The notes below the pieces were generated by a model, which ran no database searches, was not told where the DNA came from, and worked only from the letters and a program-made list of their open reading frames with translations. The position numbers and the translations under genes are program-made. 53,192 nt of DNA from a bacterium (lineage in GTDB: Bacteria; Patescibacteriota; Minisyncoccia; Moranbacterales; UBA9337): NCBI GenBank assembly GCA_021159185.1, contig JAGGSH010000010.1, forward strand, positions 1-53,192, read 5' to 3'. This document shows, in pieces, positions 36,222 through 43,944 of the stretch. Each line of letters begins with the position of its first letter. Position 1 is the stretch's first letter.

Positions 36222-37223
36222 ATGCCAGCCATTAAAAACATCCAACAAAAATATTTCTCTAAAATATCTCCATCCGACTTGGAGATTTTAATTTCTCACG
36301 CCATAAAAAAGCCCAAGGAATTTATCTTAGCTCATCCGGAATATAAGCTATCGCCGAATCAAGAATTAAGAATTAAGAATTACGCGAAGAGAAGAATTAA
36401 GCGTGAGCCAATTGCTTATATTACTAAGCATAAAGAATTTTACGGGCTGGATTTTAAAGTCAACAAAAATGTTTTAATCCCCCGTCCGGAGACGGAAGCT
36501 CTGCCAGAGCTTGCAATTAGTAATTTGCCTGCCTACTTGCCTTGCCGGCAGGCAGACCGGACAGGCAGGCAACTCGTAGTTTGGAAAAATAAAAAAATAG
36601 TGATTGCGGATATTGGCACAGGATCCGGAAACATTATTATTTCTGTTGCGAAAAATCTAGATTCCCTGCCTCGCCGGCCCGCTTCGCCGAATCGAGGCGA
36701 GCAGGCAGGCCGCCTGCGCGGGAATGACAATATTAAATTTTACGCTTCTGATATTTCTAAAAAAGCTCTGCAACTCGCCTGCCAAAACGCCAAGAAACAT
36801 AAAGTGGATAAAAAAATAAAATTCCTGCAAGGCAACTTATTAAAACCCCTTATGGATAAAAAAATATTGTTCATTGATCATTGTTCATTGATTATTGTTG
36901 CCAACCTTCCCTATCTCTCAAAAAAAATTTACGATTCCGCTCCCGCCGACATAAAAAAATACGAACCCAAATCCGCGCTCTACAGTTCTGAGGAAGGATT
37001 GAAGCATTACAAAAAACTATTTCAGCAAATTAAATCCCTAGTTACTAATTACCAGTTACCGGTTACTGTATTCCTAGAATTCAGTCCGGAGCAAAAAAAT
37101 AAACTGGCTAAACTAATCAGAAATTATTTTCCCCAGTCAAAAACGATATTCCATAAAGATTTGGCCGGAAAATGGAGAGTATGCGTAATTAACATTACGC
37201 TTGAAAAACGGGCATTTGTCTAG
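36222..37223 (+). CDS. prmC: Release factor glutamine methyltransferase
   Basis: A 333-residue SAM-dependent methyltransferase, longer than the usual 280. The N-terminal helical domain ends at RREPIAYITKHKEFYGLDF and NVLIPRPETEALPELA. SAM motif I is IADIGTGSGNIIISVA, and the catalytic NPPY motif appears as VANLPYLS. The extra length comes from repeats translated in frame: 36527-36570 (PAYLPCRQADRTGRQ) before motif I, a nested repeat at 36657-36729 just after it, ILFIDHCSLIIV-type sequence before NLPY, and a GTTACTAATTACC repeat at 37038-37072. All fall in loops, so the enzyme may still work. It methylates the GGQ of RF1. Confidence 0.9.
   Translation: MPAIKNIQQKYFSKISPSDLEILISHAIKKPKEFILAHPEYKLSPNQELRIKNYAKRRIKREPIAYITKHKEFYGLDFKVNKNVLIPRPETEALPELAISNLPAYLPCRQADRTGRQLVVWKNKKIVIADIGTGSGNIIISVAKNLDSLPRRPASPNRGEQAGRLRGNDNIKFYASDISKKALQLACQNAKKHKVDKKIKFLQGNLLKPLMDKKILFIDHCSLIIVANLPYLSKKIYDSAPADIKKYEPKSALYSSEEGLKHYKKLFQQIKSLVTNYQLPVTVFLEFSPEQKNKLAKLIRNYFPQSKTIFHKDLAGKWRVCVINITLEKRAFV
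36527..36570. repeat. Palindromic repeat inside prmC
   Basis: GCCTGCCT (36527-36534) and AGGCAGGC (36563-36570) arms around an inner GCCGGC-containing hairpin; translated in frame. Confidence 0.75.
36657..36729. repeat. Nested repeat inside prmC (half of family B split by another element)
   Basis: CTAGATTCCC at the left and CCGCCTGCGCGGGAATGACA at the right together make the right half of family B. They are separated by a GC-rich palindromic element with TGCCTCGCC and GGCGAGCAGGCA arms. The whole is in frame and encodes about 20 residues (from SLPRRPASPNRG) after motif I of PrmC. Confidence 0.7.
37038..37072. repeat. GTTACTA-type repeat inside prmC
   Basis: CCTAGTTACTAATTACCAGT and following copies, read as SLVTNYQLPVTV. 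Same family as the intergenic arrays at 140-178 and 41053-41102. Confidence 0.75.
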
Positions 37224-37224
37224 T

Positions 37225-37253
37225 TGACGCTTAAAAATAGTCGCGGTAAAATT
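37225..37253 (+). promoter_or_regulatory. Promoter before LysM-like membrane protein
   Basis: TTGACG, 17 bp, TAAAAT starting just after the prmC stop. It gives an approximately 90-nt leader with a short hairpin (CGCTTTAAAAAGCG) and an SD (AGGAAGGTGACATTAA) before ATG 37350. Confidence 0.6.
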
Positions 37254-37349
37254 ATAAAATAATACGGATCGGCTTCAACGAAAGCAGTCCTTTAACAATT
37301 AAAAACCCTCGCTTTAAAAAGCGCGGTCTAGAAAGGAAGGTGACATTAA

Positions 37350-38012
37350 ATGGAAGACGATTTAAATGAAAATCAGGAAAGCGGAACAGATGCCGTAAAA
37401 AAGTGGATACAGGATAATCTTCGCATTATTATCAGCGTCGTTATCGTAATTGTTATCGCCGGCGGGATTTATTCTTATTCCAAGAGATCCGAAACTCCGG
37501 CGGAAGTCGCTGATATGCAAGCCAGCGATTTGGAGCAGCTGATAGAAGAGGAAGATTCTATGGAAGATGGAGAAACCGAAACAACAGAAACAGACGGTGA
37601 AGAAGAAACCACGGATGAAGAAGAAATCGCTGAAACTGAAAAAGCCGGAGAGGCCGGAGAAAAAGTTGAAGCGGAGAAAGAGCAAGTTACTTCCGTTGCC
37701 ACCAGCAAAGAGACTGAAAAATCTTTTATTGAAAGCGCCCAAAAAGGAGAAGGCGTTACTCATCTGGCTCGCCGAGCGCTATCCGATTATTTGGAAAAAA
37801 GCGCTGACTCCGAGCTTACAGCGGAACATAAAATCTATATAGAGGATTACCTTCGCAAGAAAGTGGATTTTAACGAAAGAGTCTTTGTTGGAACAACGGT
37901 AGAATTTTCCAAAGATTTAGTCAAAGAAGCTATCGCCGAATCCAAAAATCTTAATGACGCTCAACTCAAGAATCTTCACAAATACGCCATCCTAGTCCCA
38001 TCTCTGTCATAG
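37350..38012 (+). CDS. Membrane-anchored protein with acidic linker and LysM-like end
   Basis: A 220-residue bitopic protein: cytoplasmic tail (1-24), membrane span (about 25-43, LRIIISVVIVIVIAGGIYSY), a 75-residue acidic Glu/Thr-rich linker, and a C-terminal domain starting FIESAQKGEGVTHLARRAL and ending near VGTTVEFSKDLVKEAIAESK. The KGEGVTHLARRAL ... VGTTVEFS layout resembles a LysM-like fold, as in the 6240-8870 protein. I recall similar proteins in other Parcubacteria, without known function. It has its own promoter and a good SD, and a strong terminator follows. It is probably a cell-wall contact protein; this is inference. Confidence 0.7.
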   Translation: MEDDLNENQESGTDAVKKWIQDNLRIIISVVIVIVIAGGIYSYSKRSETPAEVADMQASDLEQLIEEEDSMEDGETETTETDGEEETTDEEEIAETEKAGEAGEKVEAEKEQVTSVATSKETEKSFIESAQKGEGVTHLARRALSDYLEKSADSELTAEHKIYIEDYLRKKVDFNERVFVGTTVEFSKDLVKEAIAESKNLNDAQLKNLHKYAILVPSLS

Positions 38013-38069
38013 AACGGATATTCTATATCCCATAAACACAAATAAAATTCTACTGTTCTTTTATATAAC

Positions 38070-38106
38070 AAACTCCCGCCATAACAATGGCGGGAGTTTG
38101 TGTTTT
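38070..38106 (+). terminator. Rho-independent terminator
   Basis: AAACTCCCGCCAT / ATGGCGGGAGTTT (13 bp) with loop AACA and a following T-rich tail, 57 nt after the stop codon at 38012. Confidence 0.9.
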
Positions 38107-38189
38107 AAATATTTTAAGGCTTTCGTAATTACGGGCGTAATTACACTTTGAAAGCTGCGCCTCTTATTTTTTCAATAAAAAAATTTATC

Positions 38190-38221
38190 TACCATTAAGT
38201 CACGATCGTGAGCTAGTGGTA
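38190..38221. repeat. GATC-centred palindrome
   Basis: TACCA and TGGTA outer arms, inner TCACGATCGTGA palindrome; a less perfect member of the group at 15966 and 30718. Confidence 0.55.
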
Positions 38222-38277
38222 TATAAAAATGCGAAATAAAAAAAGCCCAGACATTAAAGTCCGAGCTATCGTAATTT

Positions 38278-38676
38278 TCACAAGAAAGCGAAAAGAGCTT
38301 GTGGCAATAATTCCTGGACAACCATTCGCAACTGTTCTAGCTTAAATGGCTTTTTCAAAAACCTGTCGGCTCCAGCCTCTTTAGCTATTCTTTCTGCGAC
38401 TTTTTCTCCGCTCATCATTATAACCTTAATTTCCGGATATTCTCCCTTTACTTTTTCTAACAGAGTTCTTCCGTCCATTTTAGGCATTTCGAGATCTGTT
38501 ATTAAAAGATCTATTATTGACCCACACTCCTCCATGAATTGCCACGCAATCTCTCCATCCTCAAAAGCTACTATTACTATTTCATAATTATCATATTCCT
38601 CCTCCCCTAAAAAATCAGCTATGAGTTTTCTAATATCATTATCATCATCAACCACAACTATACCTCTTACTTCCAT
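38278..38676 (-). CDS. Response regulator receiver domain protein
   Basis: I start at ATG 38676 because AAGGAGG lies 8 bp upstream. The product is 132 residues, a stand-alone CheY-like receiver: acidic pocket VVVDDDNDIRKL, phospho-acceptor LLITDLEMPKMDGRTLL, the switch Ser in IMMSGEKVAERI, and the conserved Lys in FLKKPFKLEQL. There is no output domain and no histidine kinase in the window, so it must work by protein contact with a distant kinase. It follows the DUF192 gene at 28 bp and is probably co-transcribed with it. Confidence 0.9.
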   Translation of the reverse strand: MEVRGIVVVDDDNDIRKLIADFLGEEEYDNYEIVIVAFEDGEIAWQFMEECGSIIDLLITDLEMPKMDGRTLLEKVKGEYPEIKVIMMSGEKVAERIAKEAGADRFLKKPFKLEQLRMVVQELLPQALFAFL

Positions 38677-38704
38677 TGAACTATCCTCCTTCAAAGTTTT
38701 TTGT

Positions 38705-39160
38705 TTAATAAGAAATTTTGTCTCCTTTTTTAATCCCGCATTTTTTTGCCGTTCCGGCGTTGAGTTCCAATACCTTGTCAGCTAAAACATGAGAATTTAT
38801 TTCTCCTTTAAAATTGCAAGGAACATCCTTAATAACTGAAACCACATTATCATCTGAAATCCAAATAATGCCAAGGGGGAATTTCATATCACGCATACAA
38901 AAAGGGTATTCGCCTTTTTCATGAAATTCAAAAAGCATTCCGCAGTTTTGGCATATCTTTTCCCTTTTTCCCAGCCCTAAAAATCTTTCTTGCGGAGTAT
39001 CGGCTATTTCCACTTTGAATTTGCAGTTGTTTATGCGAATATAATTCACGCTATTGTCAGAAGTACTTTGCCTATTAAAAAAATATAAAGCGGTTATAAA
39101 AAACAAGATTATAATTAGCATAACCGCTACGGACAGACTGGATTTGGATTTGTAAAACAT
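38705..39160 (-). CDS. Membrane-anchored DUF192 protein
   Basis: A 151-residue protein with one N-terminal span (about 9-29) and a DUF192 domain: FKVEIADTPQERFLGLGKRE, GMLFEFHEKGEYPFCMRDMK, FPLGIIWISDD, and a C-terminal VLELNAGTAKKCGIKKGDKI. Many homologues are exported or lipoproteins of unknown function. Here it faces outward, anchored. A pair of extra cysteines (CQNC) precedes GMLF. It shares a likely transcript with the response regulator downstream. Confidence 0.88.
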   Translation of the reverse strand: MFYKSKSSLSVAVMLIIILFFITALYFFNRQSTSDNSVNYIRINNCKFKVEIADTPQERFLGLGKREKICQNCGMLFEFHEKGEYPFCMRDMKFPLGIIWISDDNVVSVIKDVPCNFKGEINSHVLADKVLELNAGTAKKCGIKKGDKISY

Positions 39161-39236
39161 CTTAATCTTATTATTAATACTTCACATAAAACATAAAAAA
39201 ACTCCCTCAAATTAAAGCTAAGAAGTTATCTGCAAT

Positions 39237-39464
39237 TTATAATAGTTTTCTTAAGTGTCCTTTTGTTATTTCCGCTTGCCTTAAAATACTAAACAAGGTG
39301 CCTTTTTTCAATTCTTTAGCGTGCATAGGCACTGGAACAATTTTATTATTATCAGGATTGCTTAAAATCAAATGGCTGCCAGTCTGGCGACGTTCAATAA
39401 ATCCAAGTTTTCTCAAAACTTTAACTATTTGTTTTGGCTTAACTGCCGGCAATTCTTGAGACAT
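39237..39464 (-). CDS. hicA: HicA-type toxin
   Basis: A 75-residue HicA/YcfA-like mRNA interferase with a dsRBD-like fold. It has PKQIVKVLRKLGFIERRQTG and the catalytic His in GSHLILSN, then PVPMHAKELKKGTLFSILRQ. It lies directly after hicB (one base between the genes), so the pair is translated together. The toxin cleaves mRNA when HicB is degraded. The start at 39464 gives the usual MSQELPAVKPKQ beginning. Confidence 0.9.
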   Translation of the reverse strand: MSQELPAVKPKQIVKVLRKLGFIERRQTGSHLILSNPDNNKIVPVPMHAKELKKGTLFSILRQAEITKGHLRKLL

Positions 39465-39465
39465 A

Positions 39466-39729
39466 TTAAATGGTTTTTACTCTTCCTGCGGAATTTTCAG
39501 CAAATATTTCCGAAATTATCACACCCTGCCTTTCTATCGGGATTTCCTGCCTGCTTTTTCTTAAGACGCTCAAATAGCCAACCACGACATCTTTTGCCAT
39601 TTGCTGCGCCTCTTCAAACGATTCGCCTTGAGTAACACAACCCGGCAAAGCGGGAATATAAACCACATACCCGCCTTTTTCCGCCGGTTCAAAAATAGCT
39701 GTGTACTTATAAACTTTTTTCTTGATCAT
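39466..39729 (-). CDS. hicB: HicB-type antitoxin
   Basis: An 87-residue HicB: YTAIFEPAEKGGYVVYIPAL then PGCVTQGESFEEAQQMAKDV, the partial RNase H-like fold that blocks HicA. It ends without a C-terminal DNA-binding domain, so autoregulation, if any, must use another surface. Order is antitoxin then toxin, unlike the classic E. coli hicAB but common in this class. Confidence 0.9.
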   Translation of the reverse strand: MIKKKVYKYTAIFEPAEKGGYVVYIPALPGCVTQGESFEEAQQMAKDVVVGYLSVLRKSRQEIPIERQGVIISEIFAENSAGRVKTI

Positions 39730-39803
39730 ATTTTAGATTATTTAAGAATTAGCTTTCTATTCCCACTCTATCACAATTTATATTTCCCAGTCAAACCCTG
39801 AAT

Positions 39804-40847
39804 TTATGAAGCCCGAGCTTTACTTTTAACATTAGATGAAAGTTTTTTATTGATAATAATCAGCGCTGTGACCATAATAACAGCCACCAAAACTATGGTT
39901 ATTAACTTTCCGATGGTTCTGGTATTGAGAGCCACGACAGCGATTGAAAAAGTAACGGCGTAAAAAAATAAGGCGATTTTTCTCTGTGTCCAGCCCAGCT
40001 CCATCAGCTTGCGGTGCAAGTGGCGGGTATCCGACTTGAATATTGGGTTGCCCGCTTTAATTCTCTCTCCTATTACCCAAAAAACATCAATAACGGGTAT
40101 AGCCATAATTAGCAAAGCGGTGGCTATTTTAGTTCCGGCAAAAATAGCCAGCGCCGCCAGAGCAAAACCCATAAACATCGCTCCGCTGGTGCCCGCCATA
40201 ATTCTGGCCGGATAAAAATTAAAAATTAAAAAACCCAGCGCCGCCCCCGCTAATATCACAGCGATTATTCCCACCGGCGGCTGGTTGACTTCCGGGCTAA
40301 GACTCAAAAAAAATATGGTGAGGGCGCCGATAAAAGCCATTCCTCCGCTCAATCCGTCAATACCATCCAGCCAATTCATAGCATTCATCATAATTACCAG
40401 CCAAGCGATAACGAACAATAAGCTGGGAATAAGATATTTCCCCAAATTTAGAAAAACGACTCCGCCCAAAGGATTGGTAATATATTCTACTTGAACTCCC
40501 ATAATAAAAACGGAGATAGCGGCGCAAATTTGAAAAAACAACTGAGTTTTCCATTCAAGTTTCCAAAAATCATCCCAAAGTCCCACTGCCAGAATAAATA
40601 GTGATGCGGCAATTATTCCATAAAGCTGAGTAGTTATCACTAAATTCTGATCTGTTAAAATGGAAATTAAAAAAGCGGAAATTATCGCCGCCCCTCCCAG
40701 CCGGGAAACTTTTTTGGAATGAATATGCCGAGAAGATTTTCTCTTTCTGGTTTTTATTTTTTCGGAAAGTAAAATAAGCGCCAGTGACAACCCGGCCGCT
40801 ACTAAAAAAGATTTTAAAAACGGAATGATAAATAAATTGTAGTCCAT
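39804..40847 (-). CDS. WecA/TagO-like polyprenyl-phosphate sugar-1-P transferase
   Basis: A 347-residue polytopic membrane enzyme (about 10 spans) of the MraY/WecA (GT4 phosphotransferase) family. It has GLWDDFWKLEWKTQLFFQ (DD pair), the catalytic NAMNWLDGIDGLSGG, and DTRHLHRKLMELGWTQRK, the H-x-H cytosolic loop typical of WecA/TagO more than of MraY. It moves GlcNAc-1-P or a related sugar phosphate onto undecaprenyl phosphate to start a surface polymer. Together with the GT4, GT2 and GT39 genes in the window it suggests cell-surface glycan synthesis. Confidence 0.9.
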   Translation of the reverse strand: MDYNLFIIPFLKSFLVAAGLSLALILLSEKIKTRKRKSSRHIHSKKVSRLGGAAIISAFLISILTDQNLVITTQLYGIIAASLFILAVGLWDDFWKLEWKTQLFFQICAAISVFIMGVQVEYITNPLGGVVFLNLGKYLIPSLLFVIAWLVIMMNAMNWLDGIDGLSGGMAFIGALTIFFLSLSPEVNQPPVGIIAVILAGAALGFLIFNFYPARIMAGTSGAMFMGFALAALAIFAGTKIATALLIMAIPVIDVFWVIGERIKAGNPIFKSDTRHLHRKLMELGWTQRKIALFFYAVTFSIAVVALNTRTIGKLITIVLVAVIMVTALIIINKKLSSNVKSKARAS

Positions 40848-40859
40848 GGTTTTTTACTT

Positions 40860-41013
40860 GTCATTCCGGAATTTTCCGCAGCGATAGCGGAGGAAAATAT
40901 CCGGAATCTAGGATTAAGTTGTAGCGACATTTAAGTTAGTTGGTTATTTCATTACGCGTAGATTCCGGATATTTTTTCTTACGCTTCGCTTCAGAAAAAA
41001 TTCCGGAATGACA
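40860..41013. repeat. MITE-like repeat family A, copy 5 (divergent core)
   Basis: GTCATTCCGGAA to TTCCGGAATGACA; arms are conserved, but the core between them differs from copies 1-4 apart from its ends. Confidence 0.85.
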
Positions 41014-41052
41014 CATAGTTTAATCCTTCAGACAAATTTCTTTTTCCCTTCT

Positions 41053-41102
41053 TTCCCTAGTTACCAATTACTAATTACCGATTACTGATCACTGATTACT
41101 GA
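41053..41102. repeat. GTTACC/GATTACT degenerate tandem repeat
   Basis: Four or more copies of CTAGTTACCAATTACTAATT and ATTACTGATCACTG-like units, ending at the stop codon (41103) of the GT2 gene. Confidence 0.8.
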
Positions 41103-42635
41103 TCACTTCTTCATCTTCTCTGTCACCCAAAATTCTCCGAAATATTTTTTAATTAAAATTCTGGTCTGTGAATCAATAGCTGGCATCGCTCCTAAAAACG
41201 GAGAGATAATCGGGACCAGAAACCACTGGAAAAACATATAGATATATTTTTTGCGCGAATATTTTTTAGGGCGGGGAGGCAAAAGAAAAAAACTTAAAAA
41301 CATAGAGATAATAAGCCCGGTCATAGCCAGAGTCATAAGATACCTGGTGACAAAAGGAAGATTATGCGCCAGAACACTTTCATTAAATATCGTTCCGCCG
41401 AAAATCAAAGGAAGCCATCCTAAAATCGCCAGAATAAAAGGAGCGGTCGCCCAGGAATGATGGCCTTCCAGCATTTCAACAGCTATTTTTATTTTACTGA
41501 AAAATTTTATTTTCTTGTCCGGCCAAATAGCGCGCATAATAACAGGAAAATTTTCTATTCCGTAAGCCCAGCGTCTTTTTTGTTTGTATTGATTTTTTAT
41601 CGTTTTCCAATAAGTTTCCGCCAAAACCGCGTCCAGAGAAATAGGAAGATAAATAGGTTTCACTTTATAATCCCCATGAAAATATGAAAAACATTTCCAA
41701 TAAATAATTGAGTCTTCGCTTATCATATTAATCGGCCAGAAATTCACTTTCACCAAAGTGTCAAACGGCTCGCTGTGGGAAGAAAAGGTCACCATTTCCT
41801 TTCGCGTGCTCTGAAACATATGCCAAAAAGATGAGCTGGTGACAATCACTCTCACAAAAGCGTTAGTATCCCAGATGTTATTATGATACATTGGCAGAGG
41901 CTGATAGGATCTTTGCAAACGCTTGGGGTCGCTAGCATAAGCGTAGGTGAGCGCGGCAAAATACTGGGGATGGCAAACGCTGTCGCAATCAAAGTTGGAA
42001 AAAATAACTTTTTTATAATCAATGTTTTTTTCGTCTAAATACTCCATTAATTTTTTAGCGGCAAAAGTGGCGTTGGAAGCTTTGCATTTCATTTCTCCCG
42101 TTTTTACTTTATGCGTGGTCACTAAAAAATCTTTAAATATCCCATCAAATTTATTTTTTAAATATTTAACTTTCTTTAAGCGATGTTTTTTATTCTCTCG
42201 CTCTTCTGTCGCCAAAAGAATTATGATTTGCTTATTGGGAAAATTACTGTCCGCTATCGCTTGAATAGACGGCTCTATAATTTCCGCCGCTTCCCCCGCC
42301 GTGGGAAGCAGTATCACATGAGTAATTTCTTTCCAGTCTAAAATTCGGCTCTTTTCTTTTTTTAGCAATCGGCAACGCTTCCACCAATCAATCTTTTTTC
42401 CTTTTTTAAGGCGGTGATAAGCGGCGATAGAATAAGAAGATATGAATATTGTTCGGCAAATCCAATAAATATCAAAAACGATAACAAAAACCGCCACCCA
42501 GACCGGCAGTAAAAAAGAAAAAAGAGGCATTCCAATAAGAGTAGCCCAAGTTAAGGCTCCCGGAATAATTTCCAAAATTCTTTGCCTTTTTTTCTCTTGA
42601 GGATTTTTAGTTTTGGGATTAGGAAAAGTAAACAT
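41103..42635 (-). CDS. Membrane GT2 glycosyltransferase (cellulose-synthase-like)
   Basis: A 510-residue processive-type GT2. Two N-terminal spans (about 28-70) precede the catalytic domain, which has SNFDCDSVCHPQYF (DxD, near residue 214) and MISEDSIIYWKCFSYFHGDY (the ED motif), and QKRRWAYGIENF, the Q-x2-RW motif of cellulose- and hyaluronan-synthase-like enzymes. C-terminal spans (about 400-475) follow. It should polymerise or transfer a sugar from a nucleotide-sugar across the membrane; the sugar is unknown. An odd feature is the long loop before DxD (HRLKKVKYLKNKFDG). Confidence 0.85.
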   Translation of the reverse strand: MFTFPNPKTKNPQEKKRQRILEIIPGALTWATLIGMPLFSFLLPVWVAVFVIVFDIYWICRTIFISSYSIAAYHRLKKGKKIDWWKRCRLLKKEKSRILDWKEITHVILLPTAGEAAEIIEPSIQAIADSNFPNKQIIILLATEERENKKHRLKKVKYLKNKFDGIFKDFLVTTHKVKTGEMKCKASNATFAAKKLMEYLDEKNIDYKKVIFSNFDCDSVCHPQYFAALTYAYASDPKRLQRSYQPLPMYHNNIWDTNAFVRVIVTSSSFWHMFQSTRKEMVTFSSHSEPFDTLVKVNFWPINMISEDSIIYWKCFSYFHGDYKVKPIYLPISLDAVLAETYWKTIKNQYKQKRRWAYGIENFPVIMRAIWPDKKIKFFSKIKIAVEMLEGHHSWATAPFILAILGWLPLIFGGTIFNESVLAHNLPFVTRYLMTLAMTGLIISMFLSFFLLPPRPKKYSRKKYIYMFFQWFLVPIISPFLGAMPAIDSQTRILIKKYFGEFWVTEKMKK

Positions 42636-42651
42636 AAAATTCTAACCTTCC

Positions 42652-42704
42652 TCTCCCCCTTTACTAAGGGGGGGGGATCCGCCCCGGGCGGAGAGGGGGT
42701 TTTT
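42652..42704. repeat. Family C C/G-tract repeat carrying a nested palindrome
   Basis: CTCTCCCCCTTTACTAAGGG ... GAGAGGGGGTTTTTT with GGATCCGCCCCGGGCGGA nested at 42675-42692. The same 18-mer occurs inside the coding sequence at 47438-47455. Confidence 0.8.
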
Positions 42705-42762
42705 TAATTCAGGCTGGAGCTAAAAATTTACGCGCTCAATTATTTAACGCTTTTCAAATCCC

Positions 42763-42812
42763 CCTGCTTCGCTGCGCTTGCTTTCCCCCTTTTCCAAAGG
42801 GGGAGTTTCAAA
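42763..42812. repeat. Family C C/G-tract repeat
   Basis: ATCCCCCTGCTTCG ... CCCCCTTTTCCAAAGGGGGA; related to 42652 and 50539. Confidence 0.7.
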
Positions 42813-42815
42813 TTA

Positions 42816-43256
42816 TTAATAATTTATCAATATTACGCTGGCTACCGCTATGGCGGAACTTAATTGGATCATAATGGAAGCTATCAATAAAATATAAGAA
42901 GCGACTCTTTCTTTTTTCTCGTAAAACCTCCGGGCTAAAAAAATATTCAGCAATGTGAGCGCTGTTGCCACCGCCGGCGCCAAATAAGCTTGCTGCCACT
43001 CTCCGACAAGATCCACCCCGAAATAAACATTGTAATGCAAAATTATGGAATAAGAACGGCTGCTATTAATAAAAACGGCTATTGCGATCCAATTAACTAT
43101 ATCCAAAACAGCCAGCGCTATTAAAATACAGCGAATAATATTATTTCCGAGAAATCCCCGGTTAAAAAAAGACCTGACTTTAAATTTCAGGCTAATGTTT
43201 TTTTGGTCTTTCTTTTTGTTTTTTAGAAAAATTTTAAATATTGAAATTTTGAACAT
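42816..43256 (-). CDS. Small membrane protein, unknown function
   Basis: A 146-residue protein with a basic N-terminus and three hydrophobic spans (about 42-62, 86-106, 120-144). The loop SIILHYNVYFGVDLVGEWQQ is distinctive and appears, as I recall, in related CPR proteins, but I know no function. It shares the strand with the wHTH protein upstream (30 bp gap), so the two are likely in one transcript. Confidence 0.65.
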   Translation of the reverse strand: MFKISIFKIFLKNKKKDQKNISLKFKVRSFFNRGFLGNNIIRCILIALAVLDIVNWIAIAVFINSSRSYSIILHYNVYFGVDLVGEWQQAYLAPAVATALTLLNIFLARRFYEKKERVASYILLIASIMIQLSSAIAVASVILINY

Positions 43257-43285
43257 TGGAATTTATTTAGAACACTTCCCGCTTC

Positions 43286-43873
43286 TCATATTTTAAACCC
43301 TTTAATTTTAATTTTATTAACAATTTCATTATGAGGATCTTTAATGAAATCAAGTATAAAACGATCCATCATATTAACGCGGTATTTTAATTCCTCGCTG
43401 CTCATTAGGACATATCTTATTTCCTTCCCCAGTTCCGCCTCAAGATTGCTTATTAAATTTTTAAGTTTCCGGCGATTGACATTATCCACCGCTAAAATCA
43501 AATCTGCCTTGCTTTTGGGATAATTCAAAAAAATTCCGCTAACCACCGCCAACTTAACATTTCCAACACTTTTTATTTTTTTTAAAATTTTGCATTGGGG
43601 ATAGGTATTGGATTTCGCCACCAAGCTTTTGAGTTCCGGTTGAAAAATAAAATCGGGATTTAAGCGATAGAATTTTTTTCTTTTTTTAGTTTTTTCAATA
43701 ATAAATTTTATCTTTTTAAAATTTTTTATTTCCCGCTTGGCATCAGTAACTTTAAGCATATTTTTCTTAGCCGCTTCCGCTATTGAATATTCTTGATCGG
43801 GATTAAGCAAAAAAAAGCGAAGCATTCTTGCTTTGGATTTTGACCCAAATAAACTTTCTAATATTTCAGCCAT
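43286..43873 (-). CDS. Winged-helix regulator with nucleotidyltransferase-like tail
   Basis: A 195-residue protein. Residues 1-75 form a winged helix: LFGSKSKARMLRFFLLNPDQ, then EYSIAEAAKKNMLKVTDAKR as the recognition part, and IEKTKKRKKFYRLN as the wing. The rest resembles the nucleotidyltransferase-like domain often found behind such wings in CPR proteins; the usual G-S ... D-x-D is degenerate (YPKSKADLILAVDNV), so it is probably not catalytic. A transcription factor role is likely; targets unknown. Confidence 0.7.
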   Translation of the reverse strand: MAEILESLFGSKSKARMLRFFLLNPDQEYSIAEAAKKNMLKVTDAKREIKNFKKIKFIIEKTKKRKKFYRLNPDFIFQPELKSLVAKSNTYPQCKILKKIKSVGNVKLAVVSGIFLNYPKSKADLILAVDNVNRRKLKNLISNLEAELGKEIRYVLMSSEELKYRVNMMDRFILDFIKDPHNEIVNKIKIKGFKI

Positions 43874-43944
43874 ATTTTTAATTTATCTTTAAGGAAAGTG
43901 TAATACTAAAGCCGTGAAAAGTAAACCCCATTAGAAAAATGATG

